Source: Acidimicrobiia bacterium
GTDB taxonomy: Bacteria; Actinomycetota; Acidimicrobiia; Acidimicrobiales; SZUA-35
Reading direction: 5' to 3'
Length of the DNA: 14,088 nt
Assembly (NCBI GenBank): GCA_029857855.1
Contig: JAOUGG010000011.1
Coordinates: 1-14,088, forward strand
Translations under genes and position numbers: made by a program
The notes under the pieces: generated by a model
Seen by the model: only the letters and a program-made list of their open reading frames with translations
What the model was told of the DNA's origin: nothing
The model's database searches: none
In this document: positions 1 to 6,791 of the stretch, in pieces
How positions within the stretch are numbered: the stretch's first letter is position 1
How the letters are laid out: each line of letters opens with the position of its first letter

Positions 1-120
1 GAAGTCTCCCGAAATTTGCAGCGGAGGCGGTACTGAGTCCCGCCTGAGGCACACAGAACGGAAGTCTCCCGAAATTTGCAGCGGAGGCGGTACTGAGTCC
101 CGCCTGACGCGCGCAGAACG
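1..120. repeat. Two tandem copies of a 60-bp unit
   Basis: Positions 1-60 and 61-120 are near-identical; I see three differences, at unit positions 48, 51 and 53, all near the right end. Each unit contains an inverted repeat, AGGCGG, nine bases (TACTGAGTC), then CCGCCT, which would fold into a 6-bp hairpin on either strand. No third copy follows at 121. The array may continue to the left, outside the window. It starts 29 bases beyond the stop codon of the minus-strand hydroxylase gene, so the hairpins could act as a downstream RNA structure for that gene, but there is no T-run. I do not recognise the unit as a known element. Confidence 0.95.
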
Positions 121-148
121 CGGCGGTTGCGCTGTAGCAAGAGATCCT

Positions 149-1138
149 TCAGGCCCGGCTACCGGCGGAGAGCCGCTTGCGCCGTTCAGCGATGCGACGG
201 TCTCCCTCCGGGGTGCCGTCGTGGAAGGCGTCGATGAGGTCGTCGAGCGGGGAGTCGAGCCCGCCGTAGTTGCACTCGATGAGCCGGTGATGGAGCTGAT
301 GGTGGAAGTCGCCGACGTGGAGGCGGATACCGAGCGGGAGCTTGATCGCGTCGTAACCGGTATGGGACAGGGGGGCGCCGACACCGTGATGGAGTACGGC
401 GAACAGCATGTGGATCGGATGCGACGGCACGATCAGGAACAGCACCACGTCTGAGAACAAAAGGAACTGCTCGGCCGGGTGCATGGCCAGACCCGACAGC
501 GGGCCGATGTTGACGTTGCGGTGATGCCAGGCGTGCACGTGGCGGTAGACGGGGCGGCGGTGGAGCAGCCAGTGCTCGACGGAGAAGTACAACGCCGACC
601 ACAGCGGCACGATGAGCACCAGCGCAATGAACCACACCGGATTCGATGACCAGGTGATGATTGTGGCCCAGCCGTTGGCGTAGGCCCACCACATGAAGGT
701 CTCCCAGATCGTCCAGCAGATCACGGCGGGGCCGAGGGTGAGCACGGCGTTGTCCCGAACCTGGTCGTTGAACAGGAAGATGCGTTTGTTACGACCGAGG
801 GGGCGGGCGTCGTAGCGCAGATCGTCACCCTGGCGGGCGAACGTGTAGAGGTACAGGTGGGTCCCGACGGCGGCGGCGCCCACAACCGCCAGATTGCGAA
901 GCCACAACAGTGCGATCCAACCCGGGGCGAGGGTGGCCGCGGTCTCGAGTGATGGGCTGGCCCACCGCCACAGCACGAACGCCAACGCGAGCATGAGCAC
1001 CCGGGGTGTGGTCACCCGCCATCCCCGCAGCCAGAAGCGCAGCACGGCATCAGGCTCGATCGGCCGGTGGAAGAGCGGCCAGGAGCGGAGCGGCACGGGA
1101 GGGGTGAAGTTCCAGCGGCCGGGCCGCACCGTCTCCAT
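149..1138 (-). CDS. Fatty acid hydroxylase / sterol desaturase family membrane protein
   Basis: This is a 329-residue integral membrane di-iron oxygenase of the fatty acid hydroxylase superfamily (PF04116 type). Several hydrophobic segments are visible (roughly residues 45-63, 70-98, 133-153, 166-185 and 224-248). The metal-binding histidine boxes are intact: HWLLH at about 189-193, HAWHH at about 202-206, histidines at 250-251 and 259, and HHQLHH at about 279-284. Such enzymes use O2 to hydroxylate or desaturate lipids; the substrate (sterol, carotenoid, fatty acid) cannot be read from the sequence. I chose the ATG at 1138 over an in-frame TTG at 1174, because the TTG is part of a TTGACA box (1174-1169) more likely to be a -35 element. 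The gene is 121 bases downstream of the PLP-enzyme gene, so it may be a separate unit or the tail of that operon. Confidence 0.88.
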   Translation of the reverse strand: METVRPGRWNFTPPVPLRSWPLFHRPIEPDAVLRFWLRGWRVTTPRVLMLALAFVLWRWASPSLETAATLAPGWIALLWLRNLAVVGAAAVGTHLYLYTFARQGDDLRYDARPLGRNKRIFLFNDQVRDNAVLTLGPAVICWTIWETFMWWAYANGWATIITWSSNPVWFIALVLIVPLWSALYFSVEHWLLHRRPVYRHVHAWHHRNVNIGPLSGLAMHPAEQFLLFSDVVLFLIVPSHPIHMLFAVLHHGVGAPLSHTGYDAIKLPLGIRLHVGDFHHQLHHRLIECNYGGLDSPLDDLIDAFHDGTPEGDRRIAERRKRLSAGSRA

Positions 1139-1186
1139 CGCGCCTACTTTGAGCCCGGGCCACGGCCTTGTCAAGGTCGGTCTGAC

Positions 1187-1199
1187 CCGGCCGGGCCGG
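1187..1199. repeat. GC-rich palindrome between two minus-strand genes
   Basis: CCGGCC, one base, GGCCGG forms a perfect inverted repeat in the 121-bp gap between the PLP-enzyme stop (1260) and the hydroxylase start (1138). It lies just upstream of the TTGACA box. It could be an operator or part of a weak terminator for the upstream operon. In a GC-rich genome a palindrome of this size can also be chance. Confidence 0.3.
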
Positions 1200-1259
1200 C
1201 TTCTGCTCGGGTCTGCGGGATCGTGCGCTCAGGAGCCCCCGAAACGCGCAGGCCGTGCC

Positions 1260-2339
1260 TCAGTGCCGGTGGCGAACCAGTGGAGAGCCGTGGTGCGGGT
1301 CGAAGAGGGCGTGGTAACCGCCGGTGTGCCAGAACACGATGGGATCGCGGCTGTCGGAGTCGCCGAGATCGCCGGATCGGACGAGGGCGATGAGGCCGGC
1401 CAGGCCTTTTGCGGAGTAGACCGGATCGACGATCACGGCCTCGGTTCGGGCGAGGAGCTCGATGGCTTCGGTGGAGGCCTCGGTGTGGGCACCGTAGGCG
1501 TCGCCGACCTGATCGTGCACGAGGGTGACGTCGCCCGAGAGGTCGGCAGCGAGATCGAGTCCGATCAGCGCTGCCGCCTCGACCGCCAGCGCCCAGTGCT
1601 GAGCGGCGACGTCGTCGTACAGGCGCCCGGCGTCGACGCCGATGATCGGGACACCGGCGAGGCGCGAGTCCGGTGCCATGAGCGCTCGGCCGACCAGCAG
1701 CCCGGCGTGGGTGCCGCCGGAGGTGGTGGTGTGCACGATGGCCGACGGGGTGACATCCGCGATCGCGAGCTGAGCCTCAAGCTCGAGGAGCGCCCGGGCG
1801 AAGCCGAGCGATCCCAGCGGCGACGAGCAGCCGATCGGCGCGGCGAAGGCCCGCCGCCCCGCAGCGTTGAGCTCGGCCACCAGATCGTCGACCTGTTGAT
1901 TCAGCTCGACCCACGACGCGTCGACGGCGTGGTGGATGGTGGCCCCGACCAGATGGTCGAGCAACAGGTTGGCCGTCGGTCCGGGCCCGCCCTCGGCTGT
2001 GTCGGGCGGTTCACCGCTCAGAACGAGGTGGCAGTCCATGCCGGTTGCCGCTGCTGCCGACGCGCCCGTGCGGGCTGAGTTCGATTGGATCGCCCCGGTG
2101 GTCACCAGCGTGTCGCAACCGTCGGCCATGGCCTGTCCGATGACGAGATTGAACTTGCGGATCTTGTTGCCGGCGAGGGCCACTCCCTGCACGTCGTCGC
2201 GTTTGATCCAGACCTCGGCCCCGATGGCTGCCCCAAACCGATCGAGGCGATGCAGGGGAGTGGGCCAGGTGCCGAGCCCCGCCGACGGCAGTGCGAGGAG
2301 CGCCTCGCGGGTCGGACCGCGCCGGTCGCTCAAGACCAT
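1260..2339 (-). CDS. PLP-dependent D-cysteine desulfhydrase / ACC deaminase-like enzyme
   Basis: The 359-residue protein belongs to the fold-type II PLP family that contains D-cysteine desulfhydrase and 1-aminocyclopropane-1-carboxylate deaminase. The AGNKIRK motif places the likely PLP lysine at residue 59. Next comes a GAIQSN motif at about 82-87, which binds the substrate carboxylate. Later motifs are SGGTHAG (PLP phosphate), DPVYSAKGLAGL and FWHTGGYHALF, all typical of the family. Depending on substrate it would release pyruvate, ammonia and sulfide, or 2-oxobutyrate and ammonia; motifs alone do not decide. The serine after GAIQSN replaces the His/Gln I would expect there in well-known members. 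The ATG at 2339 overlaps the epimerase stop by one base (TGATG), which fixes the start and points to translational coupling. An upstream extension of the frame lies inside the epimerase gene and is not real. Confidence 0.85.
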   Translation of the reverse strand: MVLSDRRGPTREALLALPSAGLGTWPTPLHRLDRFGAAIGAEVWIKRDDVQGVALAGNKIRKFNLVIGQAMADGCDTLVTTGAIQSNSARTGASAAAATGMDCHLVLSGEPPDTAEGGPGPTANLLLDHLVGATIHHAVDASWVELNQQVDDLVAELNAAGRRAFAAPIGCSSPLGSLGFARALLELEAQLAIADVTPSAIVHTTTSGGTHAGLLVGRALMAPDSRLAGVPIIGVDAGRLYDDVAAQHWALAVEAAALIGLDLAADLSGDVTLVHDQVGDAYGAHTEASTEAIELLARTEAVIVDPVYSAKGLAGLIALVRSGDLGDSDSRDPIVFWHTGGYHALFDPHHGSPLVRHRH

Positions 2340-3373
2340 CAGGCCGAGAGCGACGGGTCGGCCCAGTAGAAGTCGGGGTCGAGCTGTTTGGTGTCCAGCA
2401 GTTGCTGCAGGCGCTTCAGCCGGGTGAACGGAGCGGCGGTGAACAGGGCCTCGTCCATGTCGATCGCCTCGAACACCCGCCGGAGCTGGCGGGCTCCACG
2501 CTCGGCGTCCCACTCGCAGGAGAAACCGGGGAGCTGAGTCGAGATCTTCTCGAAGTTCACCCGGTAGGACCGGTTGTCGGACGCCGGGCCGAACGTCAGC
2601 TCACAGCCGGGGAACACGTCGGCCACGATCTCAGCCACCTGCCGCACCCGGTAGTTGTGTTCGGTCGTCCCGACGTTGAACACCTCGTTGTGGATCGCCT
2701 CGCGGGGTGCGGCCAGCGCACACTCGATGGCCTTGGCGATGTCGAGGGCATGGACGAGCGGCCGCCACGGCGACCCGTCCGAGATCATGGCGATCTCCTT
2801 CGTGGTCCAAGCCAGGCCCGACAGGTTGTTCAGCACGATGTCGAACCGCATCCGGGGCGACGCTCCGAACGCGGTGGCGTTGCGGAGGAAGGTGGGGGAG
2901 AAGTCGTCGTCGGCCATGGGCGACAGGTCGCGCTCCACCAGCGACTTGCATTCGGCGTAGGCGGTCTGGGGATTGACGGGCGAGGTCTCGTCGAGCTCAC
3001 CCTCAGCGATGCCGTAGACAGAGCATGACGACATGTAGACGAATCGTTCGACGCCGGCCGCCTTGGCCAGCTCGGCCAACTTCACCGAACCCTGATGGTT
3101 GATCTCATGCGTGATGCCGGGCCGCAGCTCACCGGTGGGGTCGTTCGACAACTCGGCCATGTGGACCACGGCGTCGAAGTCCTCGAGATCGGCCGCCTCG
3201 ACATGACGCAGATCCTTGATCAGGGTGTGGGCCGTGCGCTCCACGCCCTGGTAGAGCCAGCCTGTCATGTAGTAGCCGGTGTCGAGCCCGACGACCTCGT
3301 GGCCCTGCGCCATGAGACGGGGCGCCAGCAGTGACCCCAGGTAGCCTTCGGTGCCTGTAACCAGGATCCGCAC
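2339..3373 (-). CDS. NAD-dependent epimerase/dehydratase (extended SDR)
   Basis: This is a 344-residue extended short-chain dehydrogenase/reductase. The N-terminal Rossmann motif GTEGYLG is at residues 7-13, an acidic residue D31 ends strand 2 as expected for NAD ribose binding, and the active site has SSCSVYG (115-121) with catalytic YAECK (Y139, K143). The family interconverts or dehydrates nucleotide-bound sugars in surface-polysaccharide and glycoconjugate pathways. The start is a GTG at 3373, chosen because GGAGG lies seven bases upstream and the GxxGxxG motif begins right after it; no ATG is suitable. The gene follows lhgO after 41 bases and overlaps the PLP-enzyme gene by one base, so all three are probably co-transcribed. 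The exact sugar substrate is unknown. Confidence 0.88.
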   Translation of the reverse strand: MRILVTGTEGYLGSLLAPRLMAQGHEVVGLDTGYYMTGWLYQGVERTAHTLIKDLRHVEAADLEDFDAVVHMAELSNDPTGELRPGITHEINHQGSVKLAELAKAAGVERFVYMSSCSVYGIAEGELDETSPVNPQTAYAECKSLVERDLSPMADDDFSPTFLRNATAFGASPRMRFDIVLNNLSGLAWTTKEIAMISDGSPWRPLVHALDIAKAIECALAAPREAIHNEVFNVGTTEHNYRVRQVAEIVADVFPGCELTFGPASDNRSYRVNFEKISTQLPGFSCEWDAERGARQLRRVFEAIDMDEALFTAAPFTRLKRLQQLLDTKQLDPDFYWADPSLSA

Positions 3374-3414
3374 GTGATGTCCTCCGTCTCGAAAGGTGAG
3401 GCCCGGTTCGTGGG

Positions 3415-4680
3415 TCAGCCTCTCGGCCCCTCCGCCACGCCTGCGTCGGCCAGCGCCGGTAGCGCTCGATCGACAATGGTACCGGCGATCTCCAGCGAGG
3501 CCGTTGCCGCCGGGGATGGGGCATTGCACACATGCAGCGCTCGTGGGCGTTCGACGAGGAGGAAGTCGTCGACCAGCGAACCGTCGGGCCGGAGCGCCTG
3601 GGCCCGGATGCCGGCGGGGGAGGGGACGAGATCCTCGGAGCGGACCTCGGGGATCAGCTCCTGGAGCGAGGCGGTGAACCGTTTGCGGCTGAACGACCGG
3701 ATCATCTCGTCGATCCCGGTGCGCCAGTGTTTGGCGGCGAGGCGCCGGAACCCTGGGTAGGCGAGTACCTCGGCCAGCTCGCGCAAGTTCACGTCGGTCT
3801 TGGAGTAGCCCTCGCGGGCGAGCGCGAGCACGGCGTTGGGCCCGGCGTGCACCCCTCCACCGATCATCTTGGTGAAGTGCACCCCGAGGAACGGGAACGC
3901 CGGGTCGGGTACCGGGTAGATGAGCGTGCGGACGAGGTGCTCCCGCTCGGGTACCAGCTCGTAGTACTCGCCCCGGAAGGGAACGATCTGGGCGTCGGGA
4001 TCGCCGCCTTCGGCCCGGGCCAACTTGTCGGAGTACTGGCCGCCGCAGGTGATCACGAACCGGGTTCGGATGTCGCCCCGGTCGGTGACGACCCGGTGGG
4101 AGGCCGTGTCGGGTTCGATGCCGGTGACCTTCTCGCCGAGGCGGATCGTGACGCCCCGGTCCCGAGCCTGGTCGGCCAGGGCGTGGCAGACGCCGACGTA
4201 GTCGATGATGCCGGTGCTCGGCACCCGGACGGCGCCGACGCAGTTGACGTGGGGCTCGATCTCCGCCGCCTCGTCGGGCGAGATCAACGAAACGTCGAGC
4301 CCGTTCTCCCGGCCCCGATCGTGCAGGGCCTTCATCCGGTCGAGCTGGTCGGGCCGGGTGGCCACGATCAGCTTGCCGCACAGCTCATGGGCGATGCCAT
4401 GCTCGGCCGCGAAGCGCACCATCGAGTCCCGACCACCCCGACACAGCTTGGCCTTCAGGCTGCCCGGCGTGTAGTAGATGCCCGAGTGGATGACACCGGA
4501 GTTACGGCCCGTCTGGTGACGGGCCAGCTCGGTCTCCTTCTCGATCAACGTGATCGAGGCGTCGGGTCGTCGCTTGGACAGCTCGGCCGCCACGGCCAAT
4601 CCGAGGATGCCCCCGCCGACGATGACGCAGTCGGTCACCGCGGTGCTGCTATCGCCGGTGGCACGAGATCGCTCGGTCAT
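3415..4680 (-). CDS. lhgO: L-2-hydroxyglutarate oxidase (FAD-dependent)
   Basis: The 421-residue protein is a DAO-type FAD oxidoreductase. It has the dinucleotide-binding motif GGGILG at 22-27, an acidic residue E47 at the end of the second strand, and the stretch HQTGRNSGVIHSGIYY (55-70), highly characteristic of LhgO/L2HGDH. Known members oxidise L-2-hydroxyglutarate to 2-oxoglutarate, a metabolite-repair or lysine-catabolism step, passing electrons to the quinone pool or to O2. The start ATG at 4680 is preceded by TATCGT and six bases with no good ribosome-binding site, consistent with leaderless translation. It heads an operon with the epimerase and PLP enzyme. In that company a role on a related hydroxy acid or in a sugar-modification pathway is possible, but that is inference. 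Confidence 0.92.
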   Translation of the reverse strand: MTERSRATGDSSTAVTDCVIVGGGILGLAVAAELSKRRPDASITLIEKETELARHQTGRNSGVIHSGIYYTPGSLKAKLCRGGRDSMVRFAAEHGIAHELCGKLIVATRPDQLDRMKALHDRGRENGLDVSLISPDEAAEIEPHVNCVGAVRVPSTGIIDYVGVCHALADQARDRGVTIRLGEKVTGIEPDTASHRVVTDRGDIRTRFVITCGGQYSDKLARAEGGDPDAQIVPFRGEYYELVPEREHLVRTLIYPVPDPAFPFLGVHFTKMIGGGVHAGPNAVLALAREGYSKTDVNLRELAEVLAYPGFRRLAAKHWRTGIDEMIRSFSRKRFTASLQELIPEVRSEDLVPSPAGIRAQALRPDGSLVDDFLLVERPRALHVCNAPSPAATASLEIAGTIVDRALPALADAGVAEGPRG

Positions 4681-4692
4681 GTCACCACGATA
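4681..4692 (-). promoter_or_regulatory. Leaderless-type promoter of lhgO
   Basis: On the minus strand TATCGT (4692-4687) fits the actinobacterial -10 pattern TANNNT and is followed by exactly six bases before the ATG at 4680, so transcription would begin at or beside the start codon. I see no clear -35 hexamer. The opposite strand carries a matching promoter for the cupin gene in the same 89-bp gap. Confidence 0.5.
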
Positions 4693-4734
4693 GAGGCGGT
4701 CCGACGGGGCGCCGCCGGCGTCGTTCCACGGGTC

Positions 4735-4770
4735 TTGCCGACGAGGTCGCCGGAACGTACGATCCCTGAA
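4735..4770 (+). promoter_or_regulatory. Leaderless-type promoter of the cupin gene
   Basis: TTGCCG (4735-4740), a 17-base spacer, TACGAT (4758-4763), then six bases to the ATG at 4770. This is a well-spaced -35/-10 pair of the housekeeping actinobacterial type with the predicted transcription start at the A of the start codon. No Shine-Dalgarno sequence is present upstream of the ATG, which agrees with a leaderless transcript. Confidence 0.6.
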
Positions 4771-5450
4771 TGTCGGTCCCTGGTCTTGATGTGCTGGTTC
4801 GCCTGATCGGGGCGGAGATCGAGTGGGCTCGGTCCGCAACCGGGGATGGGTGCGATGCCGAGGACCGGACGGTGCTCGATCGCCTGGCGGTGGCGTTTGG
4901 TGGTCTGGCGCCGAAGGAGGGCCCCGTGCCGGTGCCTCACGCCGCAGTCGACCGCTGGGTCGACGCCGCGGTCGTGTTGACACCCGAGAGGCAGCGTCCG
5001 CTGGCCGAAGCCTTTCGTTCGGTGGCGGCGCATCTCGTCTGGAAGACCGCCTACGCCGGGGCTCCGTCGTCGACGATGATGCGTAACTTCTGGGCCAACT
5101 ACGCCTATGCGCTGTTGGCGTCACCCGGCATCGACGACGGTGGGGACAGTCCGCTGCTGTCCCCCGAGATGAGCCTCTACCTGGTCGTTCACGGCGCCGG
5201 TGTCGAGTACGGTCGCCACCACCATCCGGCCGTCGAGGTGTACGGGATCATCTCGGGGAGCGCACTTTGGCTCATGGGGGACCGAGGGTTTCGACGACGC
5301 CGCCCGGGCGACGTCTTCGTCCATCAAGCCGACATTGTGCACGCCACGACCACCGATGCCGAACCGACGATCTCCTGGGTGGCGTGGCTCGGAGATCTCG
5401 AATCCCGTCCGCTGCTCGAGGGGCCCGACGGATCGCTCGTCACGGTGTAG
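4770..5450 (+). CDS. Cupin of the DMSP lyase (DddL/DddQ) type
   Basis: The 226-residue protein has an alpha-helical N-terminal half and a C-terminal cupin barrel. Cupin motif 1 matches G(X)5HXH(X)3E(X)6G exactly: G144, H150, H152, E156, G163. Y147 and Y158 flank it, and H191 in the PGD...H segment is the likely fourth metal ligand. The segment just before motif 1 (about 128-141), the motif itself and the final W-x-GDL stretch resemble DddL-type dimethylsulfoniopropionate lyases, which cleave DMSP to dimethyl sulfide and acrylate with a divalent metal. Length is in the usual DddL/DddQ range (about 200-230). The start is fixed by the leaderless promoter. The gene is divergent from lhgO and convergent with the MFS gene nine bases away. 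DMSP activity is inferred by family; a related cupin lyase is the alternative. Confidence 0.72.
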   Translation: MSVPGLDVLVRLIGAEIEWARSATGDGCDAEDRTVLDRLAVAFGGLAPKEGPVPVPHAAVDRWVDAAVVLTPERQRPLAEAFRSVAAHLVWKTAYAGAPSSTMMRNFWANYAYALLASPGIDDGGDSPLLSPEMSLYLVVHGAGVEYGRHHHPAVEVYGIISGSALWLMGDRGFRRRRPGDVFVHQADIVHATTTDAEPTISWVAWLGDLESRPLLEGPDGSLVTV

Positions 5451-5459
5451 CCCGATGCG

Positions 5460-6770
5460 TCAGGTGGCCGGGGCGGCGACGTCCCCCGGCCGCATCCGCA
5501 GGTGGGCGGCGGCCGCCACCTCCACCACGGCCATGGTCAGGATCCACAGTTCGAACACGTCGAGTCCGCCGACGGTGAACTCGGTGGTTGATGCAGAGGC
5601 GGCGATGAGGAACCCCGCGACGAACATGTTCAACTGGGCCGTGGTCGAACCGATCACATCCAGCATCGTCATGATCCGAACCGAGTTGGTCCTGTCGATC
5701 CGGCGATGGAGCAGCTCGATTGTCGCCGTGCCGACCACGCTCCGGGATGCGGTGCCCAGCGCCGCGATGGCCAACAGCACCGCCGCCGTCGCCGTCGACG
5801 ACACCGGGCCGTTGATGGCGACCAGGCCGATCGTCCAGAGGCCGGCGGTCGCGGCACCGATACGAATGACGGTGAGCACGTGGCGCCCCGGATTGCGCCA
5901 CAGGGTCGAGGCGGTGATACTCCCGGCGGCCATCGCCGCACCTAGGAGACCGAGGTTGCCGGTCGGCCACAACTTCACCGCGGCGTAGGTCACCAGTAGC
6001 GGCCAGCGCCCCAGCGCCCCCGCCGCCATCATGACATAGAGGTTGGTCACGCCGTCGGGCAGCGGGTCCCGGGCTGAGGACTTGTAGGAGCCGGTCCCCA
6101 ACTCACCTGAAGCGACCTCCGGCGGAGCCGGAGGCGTGCCGGCGTCATCATCACCGGCCAGTTCCGAGTCGGGTGGCGCCGGAAGCCGTCGCAGGGTCTC
6201 GGCCACCGCCAACACCGCCAGTCCGACGGCGACGAGAAAGACGGTTCGACCGGTGCGATCGAGCACGCCGACGAGCACCGTCGACCCCAGGATCACAACA
6301 CCACGGATCGCGGCGGCCGGGCCCAGCATGAACGCCCGCTGCACCGGCGAGAGGCTGTAGGAGATCAGCGGCTGCCAGGCGGTGGCCATGAGCACCGACA
6401 CCGAGATCTCGGCCACCACGGCAACCACCAGCGCCAACCCCGCCACCCACGACCCGGGTTCGGCCAACGCCACCAGGGCGGCGGTGGCCAAGGCCATGGC
6501 GCCCATGCTGTGCAGGAACAGCCGCACGTTGTGGCGGGCCCGCCGCAGCGGGATTCGAGCGGCCCAGATCTGCACCGGGATCGACAAGGTGCCAAGCCCC
6601 AATGCGATGCCGATGGCTCGCGGTCCGAGGCCCAGAGTCTCCACCGCGATGATCTGGAAGATCGGATGGCCGTCGACACCGATCGACAGAGCCGACAGGA
6701 AGCCGACGATGCCGACGGCCAACAGGCGTACTTTTATCTTCTCCGAACCGATCGGCAGGCTGGCGGACAC
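5460..6770 (-). CDS. MFS-type permease
   Basis: This is a 436-residue polytopic membrane protein with about twelve hydrophobic segments and the general layout of a major facilitator superfamily transporter. A basic loop follows the second and third segments (RIPLRRARHN, about 71-80). A long hydrophilic, proline- and acid-rich central loop sits around residues 195-235, as expected between the two six-helix halves. I cannot assign a substrate. The start is a GTG at 6770: there is no in-frame ATG near the N terminus, and TACCGT lies six bases upstream. The gene is 21 bases downstream of the TIGR03086 gene, so it may be read both from its own promoter and as the second gene of that unit. Its 3' end converges with the cupin gene with a nine-base gap. 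Transport linked to the cupin's substrate is conceivable but unproven. Confidence 0.75.
   Translation of the reverse strand: MSASLPIGSEKIKVRLLAVGIVGFLSALSIGVDGHPIFQIIAVETLGLGPRAIGIALGLGTLSIPVQIWAARIPLRRARHNVRLFLHSMGAMALATAALVALAEPGSWVAGLALVVAVVAEISVSVLMATAWQPLISYSLSPVQRAFMLGPAAAIRGVVILGSTVLVGVLDRTGRTVFLVAVGLAVLAVAETLRRLPAPPDSELAGDDDAGTPPAPPEVASGELGTGSYKSSARDPLPDGVTNLYVMMAAGALGRWPLLVTYAAVKLWPTGNLGLLGAAMAAGSITASTLWRNPGRHVLTVIRIGAATAGLWTIGLVAINGPVSSTATAAVLLAIAALGTASRSVVGTATIELLHRRIDRTNSVRIMTMLDVIGSTTAQLNMFVAGFLIAASASTTEFTVGGLDVFELWILTMAVVEVAAAAHLRMRPGDVAAPAT
5466..5491 (+). terminator. Candidate hairpin terminator for the cupin transcript
   Basis: GGCCGGGG (5466-5473), a ten-base loop, and CCCCGGCC (5484-5491) form an 8-bp all-GC stem beginning 15 bases after the cupin stop codon. 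There is no T-run after it, so it would be a T-less hairpin of the kind often proposed in high-GC actinobacteria. It lies inside the last codons of the convergent MFS gene, so coding constraint is an alternative explanation. Confidence 0.4.
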
Positions 6771-6782
6771 CGCCTCACGGTA
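6771..6782 (-). promoter_or_regulatory. Possible leaderless promoter of the MFS gene
   Basis: TACCGT (6782-6777 on the minus strand) is followed by six bases and the GTG start at 6770. No convincing -35 box is visible at 16-18 bases upstream. The site supports the GTG as the true start, although read-through from the upstream gene is equally possible. Confidence 0.4.
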
Positions 6783-6791
6783 GTAGGCGAA

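Noticed and set aside
1..120. CRISPR array
   Set aside because: The units abut with no spacer and no cas genes are present.
2..454. An open plus-strand frame running through both 60-bp units, giving a 20-residue peptide repeat
   Set aside because: It is antisense to the clearly real hydroxylase gene and has no domain features; stop-free frames are common in this GC-rich DNA.
2300..4381. Upstream extensions of the epimerase and PLP-enzyme frames
   Set aside because: The extensions overlap the neighbouring real genes; the GTG with GGAGG at 3373 and the overlapping ATG at 2339 are better starts.
894..4806. Long plus-strand open frames (for example 894-2078 and 3532-4806)
   Set aside because: They lie opposite genes with intact catalytic motifs, and their translations are low-complexity Gly/Arg/Asp/Val-rich, as expected for antisense shadows.
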